This document shows positions 1 to 9,480 of a DNA stretch of 64,000 nt, piece after piece. This DNA comes from Epiperipatus broadwayi (lineage: Eukaryota > Onychophora > Udeonychophora > Euonychophora > Peripatidae). Position 1 is the stretch's first letter; the number at the start of each line of letters is the position of its first letter. The stretch spans positions 122,001 through 186,000 of the forward strand of contig JAQFVV010000503.1 in the NCBI GenBank assembly GCA_028023455.1, given 5' to 3'. The notes under the pieces were generated by a model that was not told where the DNA came from, ran no database searches, and saw only the letters and a program-made list of their open reading frames with translations. The position numbers were made by a program, and so were the translations under genes.

Positions 1-2340
1 CAGTTTATAAAATTATTAAAATGAGAAAAGAAAATAAAGAGGTGAGTATATTTAATCTTTCATTTTTCTTCCCCCTCTGCATTAATTAATTGGTATATTT
101 TTTTATTTTTATGTATAAAATTTAAACAATTTTTTTATTATTTTTATATAAGAAAGTGTACTGAGTTTTCTGTTTGAAGAAGTGTTTTATTCATTTGAAA
201 AGTCTCTTATTAAAAGCATTCAATTAATAAGCATTAGCAAATTACTGTACTTTATTATTTCACTCATAATTTATAATTGAATTTTTAATAAATTTTATTA
301 CATAAAATTACAATTTACTTCAATATTTTTTATAATATATGGTGTGAAGGTTGTTTTTTTTCAATGTTACAAATATGTTTTTTCTGATGATTGCTGGATT
401 AGCATGAAATACGTACATTGGTGATTATTTATCTTTTCAGCATATATGTGCTTGAGGGTATCAGTGTTATTAGATAGAGTGGAGAGTGATGGGTCATCTG
501 AAAGTCTGTGCTCATATACCCTATATTACATATATAGACATAGGTATATAATAAGCCTGTGTTTCAGTTATTTCTTTAATTCATTAATTTTTGTATTCCA
601 TCTTTTTAACAAAAACAGTTTCTCCTTTCTCTACTCAGATGATATTACAGTAGAAGCCAAATAAACTGCTTTTATTTTCTGTAATTCCACTGAAATAATA
701 AAACAATTTGAGATGGATAATGTGTTTGTTAACTAGCAATAAATAAACACAGCTAATGAACCATTTTTTCTGTATTCATCATTAATCCTTGCCATTCCTA
801 CTGCATTTTTATTTTCTTTTTAATTAAATGATAGATAAAATATAATATAATACTTGTGATATTTTATCAAAAGTAAATACCTGATTTTTCCAGAAGTGAT
901 TCTTAACTAAGTAACATAAAAAAAATTATTTTAAACTAAGTGAATAAAATTATTAAATATTTAAATTTTTAATAAGGTGCTGGAACATCGCATGACCTTC
1001 CAAGAAATTATTCATATGTTGTTTCTTTATTTCTATTCTATTTATATTATTAAAGTACTAACACTATAATTTCAAAAATTAGTGGGTTTTTTTTTTTACA
1101 ATCGTTTTATGGCCTATGTCATATATGCAGATGCACCAATGATAAAATGTTTTATTAGAAATGTATTCTATAGGTGAACATTTTGATAAATGCTGTTTTG
1201 AATATTATATCCTATATGCTACCTAGGTATCACAAAGTCATGTTTAGTTTAGTGCAGTGCTACATTGGCAAACTCTAAACCTCAAGGTTCATGGATCATT
1301 TCTAAACAGTAAATAATGAAAAAAATTTAACAACTTAAATAATCTTTATCTAGATATAAATTCTGATGAAGGTTTAAATTAACACATTTATACTATACAA
1401 TAAGTATGTGTTATGAATCAGCTATAATTTAACTATAAAAATCAATATCTGTTACTTTACTTCACAACTTCTCAATGGAGAAATGCTAAAAAATAAAAAT
1501 AACAATGCAACAACAAAAAATATGCATATGGCTTGTCTAAATATCAATTATTGTTGGTTTTATCTTTTCATTGGTTTCTAATTTTATTAAAAAAATAATT
1601 GCTTTAAAGCTCATACTTTATCTTCAAACTTGGATGACCATTGTTGGGCTGAGTAAATCGGTTCTTACTCACAGGGCACATAGATCTGAAGTGGTTTTAA
1701 CAAGCAATGAAATATTTACTTCTGCAGAATAATAGTCAGGATGAATAGATGGAGTTAATCAAAGATTCTTAGAAATGCATTTCATGTTTTGATGTTGATT
1801 CTTTTCTCCAGGAATATGGATAGATAATTGTTTACTGTAATTTGTTGTCATATATACATTTTTGCATTAATGACCTCTGACTGTTGTAATCTGGCAAATA
1901 ACAACAAACAGTGGAGACAAATCTTGGACAGCTGAGTTGTTTAGTGATGCATCTTAATAATCATGTAAAATGTAAATGAATTTTTGTCCTTTCAAATAAT
2001 AAAATAAAGCAAAATTACCAAGCAGAATTTGGTTAGACTATATTGAAGTATAAACAGAATTACAGTAATAATAATAATATTATCTATGATCCCTCCTTGA
2101 AATTTTCCTACTACATCAACAATTTTCATAGTATTTTTAAATTATCTAATTCCTTGAGCTACAAACTGTCCAACTTTCATTGTTAGTCATCATATTCATG
2201 CAGATATTAGATAATTTTTTTTTTACTTCTTTCCAAACAATTGTAGCGTCCAATTGAAACATCAAATATTTTTAAAAAATAATGCAGTTCATTTAAAAAT
2301 AAAACAAATTAATTGAAAATGTTTATAAAAATATATAGAT
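1..2340. other. AT-rich non-coding stretch
   Basis: No coding frame, RNA gene or clear repeat boundary was recognised. The longest open frame (446-664) has no recognisable domain and is treated as chance. Short A/T homopolymers are frequent. Confidence 0.5.
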
Positions 2341-2394
2341 TATAAATTTATTCAATGTTACCTTAGATAATAAAAAATGGATACCTATGCCGTT

Positions 2395-2990
2395 TATAAA
2401 TAACTTGCAATCTAAATTAATTAAGAATATATTTAAAGAAAAGTATAATATTTTATTTTGTATTCCTCCGAATGTTAATTGATTGATTAATAATTCTAAT
2501 AATATAATTCCTAAGTTTCAAAAAAGTAATATAATTTATCAGATTTTATATGGATATCAAAAATTATATATCGGTGAATCGAGATGTTCTGTGGAAAAAA
2601 AGACTGTAGGAGCATCAACTATTATATAATCGAATTAAAAATAATGTAAATAGTCAATTTGGTATAGCTTCAGTATTTTTTGAACATGAAAAAACTTGTA
2701 ATTATAGATTTACATTTAATAGTAATGAAATAAAAATATTAATGGAAGGAAGGAATCATAAAAAGAGAAAAATTAAAGAGGCAATTTTGATCGATAAATA
2801 TAAAGATGATATTATTAATAGGCAAGTTGCAAATAAGTCCATACACAGCTAATGAAAATATACATAACATTAAATTTTTAAAAAAAAACTGAAATTCAGT
2901 TAAAGCTGACGAGGATTACTACGTAATGGAAAGCGCTTCAAAAGAATTTCAACTACAATATTGTTTATACCGTTAATTTTTATGTTTATA
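2395..2990 (+). pseudogene. Penelope-like element 3' end (GIY-YIG endonuclease part), decayed
   Basis: This is the C-terminal coding end and 3' region of a Penelope-like retroelement. Near 2530-2580 a broken frame encodes an IIYQIL...LYIGES run, which matches the N-terminal GIY-YIG nuclease signature. Near 2685-2850 another frame reads HEKTC, then E-G-R-N-H-K-K-R-K-I-K-E-A, followed by a stop. That resembles the conserved end of the PLE endonuclease. Frameshifts and stops separate the pieces, so no protein is made. The copy is 5' truncated and lacks the reverse transcriptase. A second copy of the same 3' end lies on the other strand at 5.53-5.96 kb. The assignment rests on motifs read by eye. 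Confidence 0.7.
2891..2950 (+). ncRNA. Hammerhead ribozyme in PLE 3' region
   Basis: The core CTGACGA lies at 2906-2912. A stem II hairpin follows (ATTAC 2915-2919, loop TAC, GTAAT 2923-2927), then GAAA at 2929-2932. Stem III is the palindrome AGCGCT (2932-2937), followed by an H-type residue, so cleavage is predicted after T2938. An outer stem I pairs GAAATTC (2891-2897) with GAATTTC (2944-2950); inside it only the G-C pair next to the core forms. PLEs are known to carry type I hammerheads with minimal stem III. The weak inner stem I and a mismatch at the base of stem II suggest decay. Confidence 0.6.
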
Positions 2991-3652
2991 TATATATAAA
3001 TCCACATATTAAAGTTGTTTATTTAAATGAAATTATAGATAGAATATGGTATAAAATTAAATTATTATAATAACTAGTTTTCTATATGTTATATTTTATA
3101 GTAAAATGGTCGTTTATTCCATTTATATTTCTTTTGCAATAATTTATATTATTCAAAATTTGAAGCTCTTGAATGTATCACTACTTTACATTATTAGTAG
3201 TATTATACTTTATGACTTCATATATGTGATAATTCTTCACTAATTTGTTAGTTGCAAGTTTTCTAAATAATTATCACATATGAAGTAGTTAATATTATGG
3301 GTTATAAGAAATATGTAGTTGGAATGGATGGTTTGTGTGATGATTAGGGTATTTTACTTTCAAAGTTATAGCTGGTAATCATAAAAAATTCAAAATATTA
3401 TGTCTTGTTACTCTTTGACTTAGCAGTAGAGTGTTGCTGTAAGAATAAATTAGGCAACAATAATTTTATTACATTGACAGATGACAGAAATGTGGGCAAG
3501 ACCATTATTAATATTTATTTTTCTCAGAAATTATTATACATAAAAATCTAATGATTAATAAATCCTTGATTGTCTTTAAATTCATTTTATTTAAGTTGAA
3601 AAATGTAATATATTGCTTTTAATACCCACAATTTTTCCTCCTCCCAGCCATT

Positions 3653-3656
<4 letters not shown>
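2991..3656. other. AT-rich non-coding stretch
   Basis: Nothing recognisable between the PLE 3' end and the first (TA)n tract. Confidence 0.45.

Positions 3657-3720
<64 letters not shown>
3655..3720. repeat. (TA)n microsatellite
   Basis: An uninterrupted TA run of about 64 bp directly abuts the left edge of the ribozyme repeat array. Confidence 0.97.
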
Positions 3721-3723
<3 letters not shown>

Positions 3724-3890
3724 ATAATTAAAAGTCAGATGTCACATGACTTATATATAGCTTGCACTTACAAATATGTAAAATTAAGAGCATGCTAATG
3801 AGCTCTAAACAAGCTTTTTTTATTTTATGATAAATGCTACTACAACAGAAGGCATTTCAAATCATTTTTATCTTAGATTGTCTTCATCTA

Positions 3891-3929
3891 CAAACTGGTT
3901 TCGACCTATGGGTCTCTTCAGTGAGGATT
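3891..3929 (-). ncRNA. Hammerhead ribozyme, subfamily A, minus copy 1
   Basis: The minus strand shows CTGAAGA (3915-3921), stem II GACC-CATA-GGTC, GAAA (3899-3902), then ACCAGTT. Stem II is perfectly paired. Stem III is altered from the ACCGGTC form at 5252-5258 by changes consistent with CpG decay. Confidence 0.7.
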
Positions 3930-4309
3930 TGGGACATTAGATTCAAAAAACCAATTCAAGCTAAGCACTTATCTAAAAGTTAATTGTTAAGAAGAAGATC
4001 TGAAACTTTTAGACGTCTATATGTCTTTAAAGTCAGCTCTCCAACTGAAAAATTCATATGGGCTTGAACTTAATTTAGATACTCCATACATTAGTAGGCT
4101 TAGGCATTTAATTTAGACAAAGCCCTAACAGCAAAATAATAATGGTAATAATAAAAAGTCAGATGTTACATGACTTATATATAGCTTGCACTTACAAATA
4201 TGTAAAATTAAGAGCATGCTAATAAGCTCTAAACAAGCTTTTTTTATTTTATGATAAATGCTACTACAAGAGAAGGCATTCAAATCATTTTTATCTTGGA
4301 TTGTCCTCA

Positions 4310-4351
4310 TCACCAGACTGGTTTCGACCTATGGGAATCTTTAGTGAGAAG
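4310..4351 (-). ncRNA. Hammerhead ribozyme, subfamily A, minus copy 2 (core mutated)
   Basis: The minus strand reads CTAAAGA in place of CTGAAGA, then a degraded stem II ending in GGTC, then GAAACCAGTC. The core G-to-A change predicts loss of activity. The cleavage point would lie between 4316 and 4315. Confidence 0.6.
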
Positions 4352-4377
4352 TTGGCTTTTGAATCTAATATCCCATC

Positions 4378-4420
4378 TCCTCACTGAAGAGACCCATAGG
4401 TTGAAACCAGTCTGGGAATG
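4378..4420 (+). ncRNA. Hammerhead ribozyme, subfamily A, plus copy 1
   Basis: CTGAAGA (4384-4390) is followed by stem II GACC-CATA-GGTT and GAAA (4403-4406). The stem III region reads ACCAGTC, with predicted cleavage after C4412. Stem I pairs TCCTCA with TGGGAA using one wobble. Confidence 0.72.
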
Positions 4421-4798
4421 GGGACAATCGAAGATGAAAATGATTTGAATGCCTTCTCTTGTAGTAACATTTAATATAAAATAAAAAAGCTTATTTAGAG
4501 CTCATTAGCATGCTCTTAATTTCACATATTTATAAGTGCAAGCTATATATAAGTCATGTGACATCTGAACTTATATTATTACAATTATTATTTTGCTGTT
4601 GGGGCTTTGGCTAAATGAAATGGCTAAACCTACTAATATATGGAGTATCTGAATTAAGTTCAGGCCCATATAATTTTTTCAGTTGGAGAGCTGACTTTAA
4701 AAACATGTAGATGTCTAAAAGTTTCAGATCTTCTTCTTAACAATTAACTTTTAGATAAGTGCTTAGCTTGAGTTGGTTTTTTGAATCCGATGTCCCAA

Positions 4799-4842
4799 CC
4801 CCTCACTGAAGAGACCCATAGGTTGAAACCAGTCTGGGATGG
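4799..4842 (+). ncRNA. Hammerhead ribozyme, subfamily A, plus copy 2
   Basis: CTGAAGA lies at 4806-4812, then stem II GACC-CATA-GGTT, then GAAACCAGTC with predicted cleavage after C4834. It matches copy 1 through the core and carries the same CG-to-CA change in stem III. Confidence 0.72.
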
Positions 4843-5222
4843 GGACAATCCAAGATAAAAATGATTTGAATGCCTTCTCTTGTAGTAGCATTTATTATAA
4901 AATAGAAAAAAAAGTTGTTTAGAGCTCATTAGCATGCTCTTAATTTTACATATTTGTAAGCGCAAGCTATATATAAGTCATGTGACATCTGAACTTATAT
5001 TATTACAATTGTTATTTTGCTGTTGGGGCTTTGTTTAAATTAAATGGCTAAGCCTATTAATATATGGAGTATCTGAATTAAGTTCAGGCCCATATGATTT
5101 TTTCAGTTGGAGAGCTGACTTTAAAGACATGTAGATGTCTAAAAGTTTCAGATCTTTTTCTTAACAATTAACTTTTAGATAAGTGCTTAGCTTGAGTTGG
5201 TTTTTTGAATCTAATGTCCCAA

Positions 5223-5266
5223 CTCCTCACTGAAGAAACCCATAGGTCAAAACCGGTCTGGGGATA
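5223..5266 (+). ncRNA. Hammerhead ribozyme, subfamily A, plus copy 3 (intact stem III)
   Basis: CTGAAGA (5230-5236) is followed by stem II (ACC 5238-5240, loop CATA, GGT 5245-5247). The GAAA box reads AAAA at 5249-5252. Stem III is ACCGGT (5252-5257), a palindrome with no loop, and cleavage is predicted after C5258. Stem I is six pairs, TCCTCA (5224-5229) with TGGGGA (5259-5264), one of them a wobble. Hammerheads with so short a stem III are thought to act as dimers. This copy keeps the stem III CpG that the others have lost but has lost the GAAA guanine. Confidence 0.78.
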
Positions 5267-5529
5267 GGGACAATCCAAGATAAAAATGATTTGAATGCCT
5301 TCTTTTGTAGTATTATTTATCATATATATTTCATTACTGCCTAATGCTGTACTGGTAATGATAAATAAAATAGAAAATCATATAACATTAAAATATTAGC
5401 CAGTAAACAAAATTGCATTAAAATTCTCTCATGAACACAGTTTTGTCTTTTAAGAAATAAAGGTTTGGAAGTGATTTCAGCTAGATATAAACAAATTATA
5501 TATAAAAAAAATTTTTGACTGGTAAATAC

Positions 5530-5958
5530 AATATTATAGTTTAAATTCTTTTGTAGCGCTTTCGATTACGTGGTAATTCTCGTCAGCTTTAAATGAATTT
5601 CAATTTTTTTACACTTAATGGTACATATATTTTCATAAGTTGTGTATGGCCATATTTGCAACTTGCCTATTAATAACATCATCCTTATATTTATCAATCA
5701 AAATTACCTTTTTGATTTTCCTCTTTTTATGATTTCTTTCTTCCATTAATATTTTTATTTCACTACTATTAAATGTAAACTTATACTTACAAACTTTTTC
5801 ATGGTCAAAGCATACTGAAGCTCTATTAAATTGACTATTTGCATTTTTTTAATTCGATTATATAATAATTGATGCTCTTTCAATCTCTTCTAAACAGAAC
5901 ATCTCGATTCACCGATATTTAATTTTTGACATCCACATAAAATCTGATAAATTATATA
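5530..5958 (-). pseudogene. Penelope-like element 3' end, minus strand, decayed
   Basis: This is a second copy of the 3' end seen at 2.4-3.0 kb, inverted. On the minus strand near 5930-5880 it shows the sequence before and through the nuclease motif (an Ile-Tyr-Gln start and an IGES-like run). The K-R-K-I-K-E-A-like coding end lies near 5730, and a stop precedes the ribozyme. Its upstream side is cut at about 5958 by the 3' tail of the adjacent LINE, so the LINE inserted into or next to this PLE. The copy is too short and broken to be functional. Confidence 0.65.
5543..5600 (-). ncRNA. Hammerhead ribozyme in PLE 3' region, minus strand
   Basis: On the minus strand CTGACGA (5580-5586) leads to a stem II hairpin (ATTAC/GTAAT, loop CAC), then GAAA (5560-5563), stem III AGCGCT (5555-5560) and A5554 as the H residue. 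An outer stem I pairs the runs at 5595-5600 and 5543-5548. Compared with the plus copy, the stem II to GAAA junction is canonical here (TCGAAA). Confidence 0.65.
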
Positions 5959-5975
5959 TATCATCATCATCATTA
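5951..5975 (-). repeat. LINE 3' tail, (TGA)n-type
   Basis: Just beyond the stop codon the minus strand reads a short TGATGATGATGATATATA tail. RTE-type non-LTR elements characteristically end in a very short 3' region with a simple-repeat tail. This fixes the 3' end of the LINE at about 5955. Confidence 0.75.
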
Positions 5976-7844
5976 TCAACCATTATCAATCCACTGCAGG
6001 ATGAAGGTCTCTCCAAGTTTAATCCATCTTCTCCGATCTTTAGCTTCTCTTCTCCACATCACCCCTACACATTTTCTTATTTCATCCATCCATCTTACAT
6101 GTGGTCTCCTTCTGGGTCTTTTACAATCTCTTGGAATCCAGTTTAAAATTTCAATTGTCCATCTATTATCATTTCTTCTAGCAATATGTCCAGCCCAACT
6201 CCACTTCAATCTTTTAATTTTTTCAATGAGGTCAGTAACACCTGTTTGTTCTCTTACCCATACATTGCATTTTCGATCTCTTCTTGTTACTCCCAACATA
6301 CATCTCTCCATACTTCTTTGAGTGGTCTGAAGTCTCTGTATTGATCTTCTATTAAGTGTCCAAGTCTCAGATCCATAAGTAAGAACTGGTAAAACACATT
6401 TGTTAAAAACCTTTCTTTTCAAACACATAGGCATATTTCCTTTTAATATCAAGTTATTTCTACCAAAAGCACTCCAACCAAGTTTAATTCTATGATTAAT
6501 TTCCTCTATTATGTTTCCATCTGTATTAATAATCTGACCAAGGTATTTGTAACTCTTAACTTCTTCTAATTCATCATAATCAATCTTTATTTTCATATTT
6601 TGAGCAAATCGATTAAACATTACTTTAGTCTTTTTAACATTTATCTTTAGTCCTACTTTCCTACTTTCATCTGATAACTCCTGCAACATTTCCTGCAGCT
6701 CGGAAGCATTATTTGCAAAAACAACTACATTATCTGCAAAATCTAAATGACTTAAATAATCTCCATTTACTTTCACTCCTTTAGTTTCCCATTTTAATCC
6801 ACAAAATACTTCTTGCAGCACTGCTGTAAAAAGTTTTGGAGATATGGAGTCACCTTGTCTTACACCTTTCTCAATGTTGACTTTCCCAGTATCATTATGT
6901 AATCTAATTGTTGCTGTTGCATTTTTATAAATATTCTTTAAAATATGACAATATCCTGGATCTATACCTTGATGATCCAATGCTTTAATCACTGAAGAAA
7001 TGTTTATAGAATCAAATGCCTTTTCATAATCTACAAATCCAAAACATAATGACAACTCATATTCATTTGTCCTTTCTATAACTTCTCTCAATACTTGAAT
7101 ATGATCTACTGTACTAAAACCACTTTTAAATCCAGCTTGTTCTCTTGGTTGGTGAAAATCCAAGGTTCTCTGTAGACGAGTTGTAATTATCTTGGTAAAA
7201 ATTTTATATAAAACTGAAAAAAGGCTGATATGTCTGTAATTTCTAATATCTTCTTTATCACCTTTTTTAAATATTAATATTATTACTGCATTCTTCCAAT
7301 CATCCAGTACATCTTTATCATTTAGACATTTGGTATATAACTTTGCTAATATTTTTTCTGTTTCTTCACCTGCTTCTTTTAATATATCAATTATAATTCC
7401 ATCATTACCTGGAGCCTTTCCTTTTTTCATACATTTAATTGCATTTCTCACTTCTTCATTTAAAATTCTGGGCAATTCGGAAGATGTAATAGATATAGGA
7501 GGTACTTGTTCTTTATTACTATATAATTCTTGATAAAAATCTTCTACCAATTTCATAATGTCATCCCTCTTTTTAGTAATAATTCCATCTTTTTTCCTTA
7601 TTGCAGATATAAATTTCCTACCAATACCAAAATGTTGTTTTACATTCTTAAGACTTTTATTTTCTTCTACAGCTTTTCTTGCTAGTTCACAGTTATACTT
7701 TCTTATATCATTTTCAACTCTTTTCCGCACCATTTTACAAAATTCGAGATATTCAATTCTTTTTAATGCATCATTCTTGCATATCTTCATATTCCTTCTT
7801 TTCTTCATAAGTTCTCTAGTCTCAGTAGAAATTTTATTAGTCAA
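5976..7844 (-). CDS. Non-LTR retrotransposon (RTE-type LINE) reverse transcriptase, 5' truncated
   Basis: This long frame encodes the reverse transcriptase of a LINE, the enzyme that copies element RNA into DNA at a nicked genomic target. The domain spans roughly residues 110-400. It contains an IILIFKKGDKEDIRNYRHIS block, GFVDYEKAFDSI (the first catalytic Asp), EKGVRQGDSISPKLF, and HLDFADNVVVFANN, where an FADD motif is expected. The fourth residue is Asn, so the last catalytic Asp is lost and the enzyme is probably inactive. The C-terminal part has YKYLGQ, LTYGSETWTL and WAGHIARR, as in RTE-type LINEs. There is no ATG at the start: the frame stays open to about 7892 and stops beside (TA)n. 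The upstream endonuclease domain is missing, which is typical 5' truncation. The frame is otherwise intact over more than 620 codons, so the insertion is fairly recent. Confidence 0.9.
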   Translation of the reverse strand: MTNKISTETRELMKKRRNMKICKNDALKRIEYLEFCKMVRKRVENDIRKYNCELARKAVEENKSLKNVKQHFGIGRKFISAIRKKDGIITKKRDDIMKLVEDFYQELYSNKEQVPPISITSSELPRILNEEVRNAIKCMKKGKAPGNDGIIIDILKEAGEETEKILAKLYTKCLNDKDVLDDWKNAVIILIFKKGDKEDIRNYRHISLFSVLYKIFTKIITTRLQRTLDFHQPREQAGFKSGFSTVDHIQVLREVIERTNEYELSLCFGFVDYEKAFDSINISSVIKALDHQGIDPGYCHILKNIYKNATATIRLHNDTGKVNIEKGVRQGDSISPKLFTAVLQEVFCGLKWETKGVKVNGDYLSHLDFADNVVVFANNASELQEMLQELSDESRKVGLKINVKKTKVMFNRFAQNMKIKIDYDELEEVKSYKYLGQIINTDGNIIEEINHRIKLGWSAFGRNNLILKGNMPMCLKRKVFNKCVLPVLTYGSETWTLNRRSIQRLQTTQRSMERCMLGVTRRDRKCNVWVREQTGVTDLIEKIKRLKWSWAGHIARRNDNRWTIEILNWIPRDCKRPRRRPHVRWMDEIRKCVGVMWRREAKDRRRWIKLGETFILQWIDNG

Positions 7845-7879
7845 TTGCTGCTTTTTTCTACCAGCTATCTTTGTTGCAG

Positions 7880-7894
7880 TTTTTAAAAACTTTT

Positions 7895-7925
<31 letters not shown>

Positions 7926-7942
7926 TTAAAAGTTTTTAAAAA

Positions 7943-7998
<56 letters not shown>

Positions 7999-8000
7999 AT
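7880..8000. repeat. Two adjacent inverted repeats with (TA)n loops
   Basis: Arms of 19 bp (7880-7898 and 7924-7942) pair perfectly around a TA run. A second hairpin follows, with TGTGTGTG arms at about 7943-7950 and ACACACAC arms at about 7985-7998 around TA. The right arm of the first hairpin repeats the truncated LINE 5' end in inverse orientation. This could be a small twin-priming inversion. Confidence 0.8.
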
Positions 8001-8282
8001 ATAGCCTTCTCATAACTCATTTTAAATAACAACCACTTTTCATATCAAAGGATGTCTTCTTGAGAGTTATGGCCTCAGATTGAAGAAGATTTATTATCAG
8101 TGTGTGTTTGAATTAAAAATAAGAGTTAAAAATATCTAAGCGTATCATCCTTTGATAATAAATGTAGTTACTTTTTAAAGTGAGTTATGGAAAGACTATA
8201 TATATTGTTTGTATGTGTTTTCATTCATGGTCATGGGACAATTTTATTAATTGTTTTCTTTCTAGTATTTTAATGTTATATC

Positions 8283-8284
<2 letters not shown>
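8001..8284. other. Non-coding spacer
   Basis: Nothing recognised. Confidence 0.4.

Positions 8285-8361
<77 letters not shown>
8285..8361. repeat. (TA)n microsatellite
   Basis: About 77 bp of TA repeats followed by TGCGCGTGTGTG. Confidence 0.97.
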
Positions 8362-8367
<6 letters not shown>

Positions 8368-8794
8368 GTGTGTATAGTGTTTTCTGCTTAATAAATTTAA
8401 TAGGAAGCTTCTAACCAATTTATAGATTTAAAAGCATAAATTTACAAATAATTTTAAATGATTGGATAATTAATACTAAAACAATAAGCTTTTTACAGAT
8501 TGTAATCACTTCATATGTTTTTGAATGCGTTGAGGATAACATATAGATCTAAAATATGCTTATTGTAATTCTATTGCATGCATTGATGGCACTCACTTAT
8601 ATAATATCCATGATAGTTTTAATAGATGAGAAAATATTTTGATTATTATTTTAATAATAATACAAAATATGAAATATTATTTTTAATGATGTATTTACTC
8701 TATCTATTCACTTAATTTAGAGAAAGATATTCAGTTTGGTAAAATAAAGACAGATAATTCTATTCTTAGCAATAAAAAGATTGCATATTAATAT

Positions 8795-9480
8795 AAGATA
8801 TCTGGAAAAGTTTTAAAATATGGTGGTAACATAATTTCAAAAATATTGAAATCTTTTATACATATGTAAACTCATGAAGTTATGCTGTTTATATTCAAGG
8901 AAGCTTGATTGATCCAATTTTTAAAAATAAAGATGATAAACAATATTGCATTAATTATCATGGAATACCATTGTTATCTGCTATAGCAAAAATACAAGAA
9001 AAGTTTTGGGGAAAATGTAGTAATTTATATATTATTCCCAAAGACTTTATCATGTGTTTGAAGTGTTTGTATTCAGTCATTTATAGTTAAAATCTGCAAA
9101 GCACATGTGCAACAGCTTAATGCTGTTTAGCTATTACATATTATTCTTATAAATTTTTCTAAGGTATTTTACTGCTTTGGTCAAGGCATGTGGCGTGTTG
9201 TTGTTAGTTAATTAACCACCATCATACCATTTAGACTTATACAATGTAATGAGTAGAAATGTTATCATTATTGATGAAATTCTGAGATATTTAAAATGAA
9301 AATTAGTGTAAAATAAGGATGTGTACTTGTTTTAATTTTTAAGATAGTGAAGTTTAAAACTATTTATAGATAGAAATAGATGTTTGATGGAATATTTTAT
9401 TTGAAGCATTTAAAAAATAAAAATATCTTTTTAAATTTTGGGTTTATAGTTTGCTGATTTTCATACTATCTTTTCTAATT
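8795..9480 (+). pseudogene. Second LINE reverse transcriptase fragment, heavily decayed
   Basis: This is a relic of a different non-LTR element. The plus strand encodes, in pieces, a KYGG run, FKNKDDKQYCINYHGIPLLS (8918-8977), a common form of the second RT block in LINEs, then A-I-A-K-I. Near 9310-9420 the frame reads K-x-G-C-V-L, FDGIFYLKHLK and a K-N-K-N-I run. These match the GVKQGCVLAP and the following loop of invertebrate LINE RTs. Multiple stops and frameshifts separate the pieces. The strand is opposite to the LINE at 5.9-7.9 kb, and the sequence is too diverged to be the same family. Confidence 0.65.

Larger units (their letters stand above)
3718..4352 (-). repeat. Retrozyme-like repeat, subfamily A, minus-strand units
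   Basis: There is one full unit (3893-4315, 423 bp between predicted ribozyme cleavage points) and a partial unit (3718-3892). The repeated block with the AAGTCAGATGT, AGAGCATGCTAAT and GCTCTAAACAAGC landmarks occurs at 3731 and again at 4155. No protein is encoded. The units run leftward into (TA)n. Near 4352 they meet plus-strand units head to head. Confidence 0.85.
4353..5325 (+). repeat. Retrozyme-like repeat, subfamily A, plus-strand tandem array
   Basis: Two full units run from one predicted ribozyme cleavage site to the next: 4413-4834 (422 bp) and 4835-5258 (424 bp). They are preceded by the 3' end of a unit (4353-4412) and followed by the first 65 bp or so of another (5259-5325). 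Landmarks recur in order: GGGGACAATC, GATTTGAATGCC, AAGC.T.TTTAGAGCTC, GTCATGTGACATC and GCTTAGCTTGAGTTGG. No open frame is conserved among units. Monomer size, head-to-tail arrangement and one ribozyme per unit match what has been reported for animal retrozymes. Confidence 0.88.

Noticed and set aside
3718-5325. CRISPR-like array of regular repeats
   Set aside because: The 422-bp period, full-unit homology and inverted halves fit tandem retrozymes, and the genome is eukaryotic.
6001-7896. Plus-strand open frames across the LINE
   Set aside because: They are the antisense of the reverse transcriptase frame, with no domain of their own.
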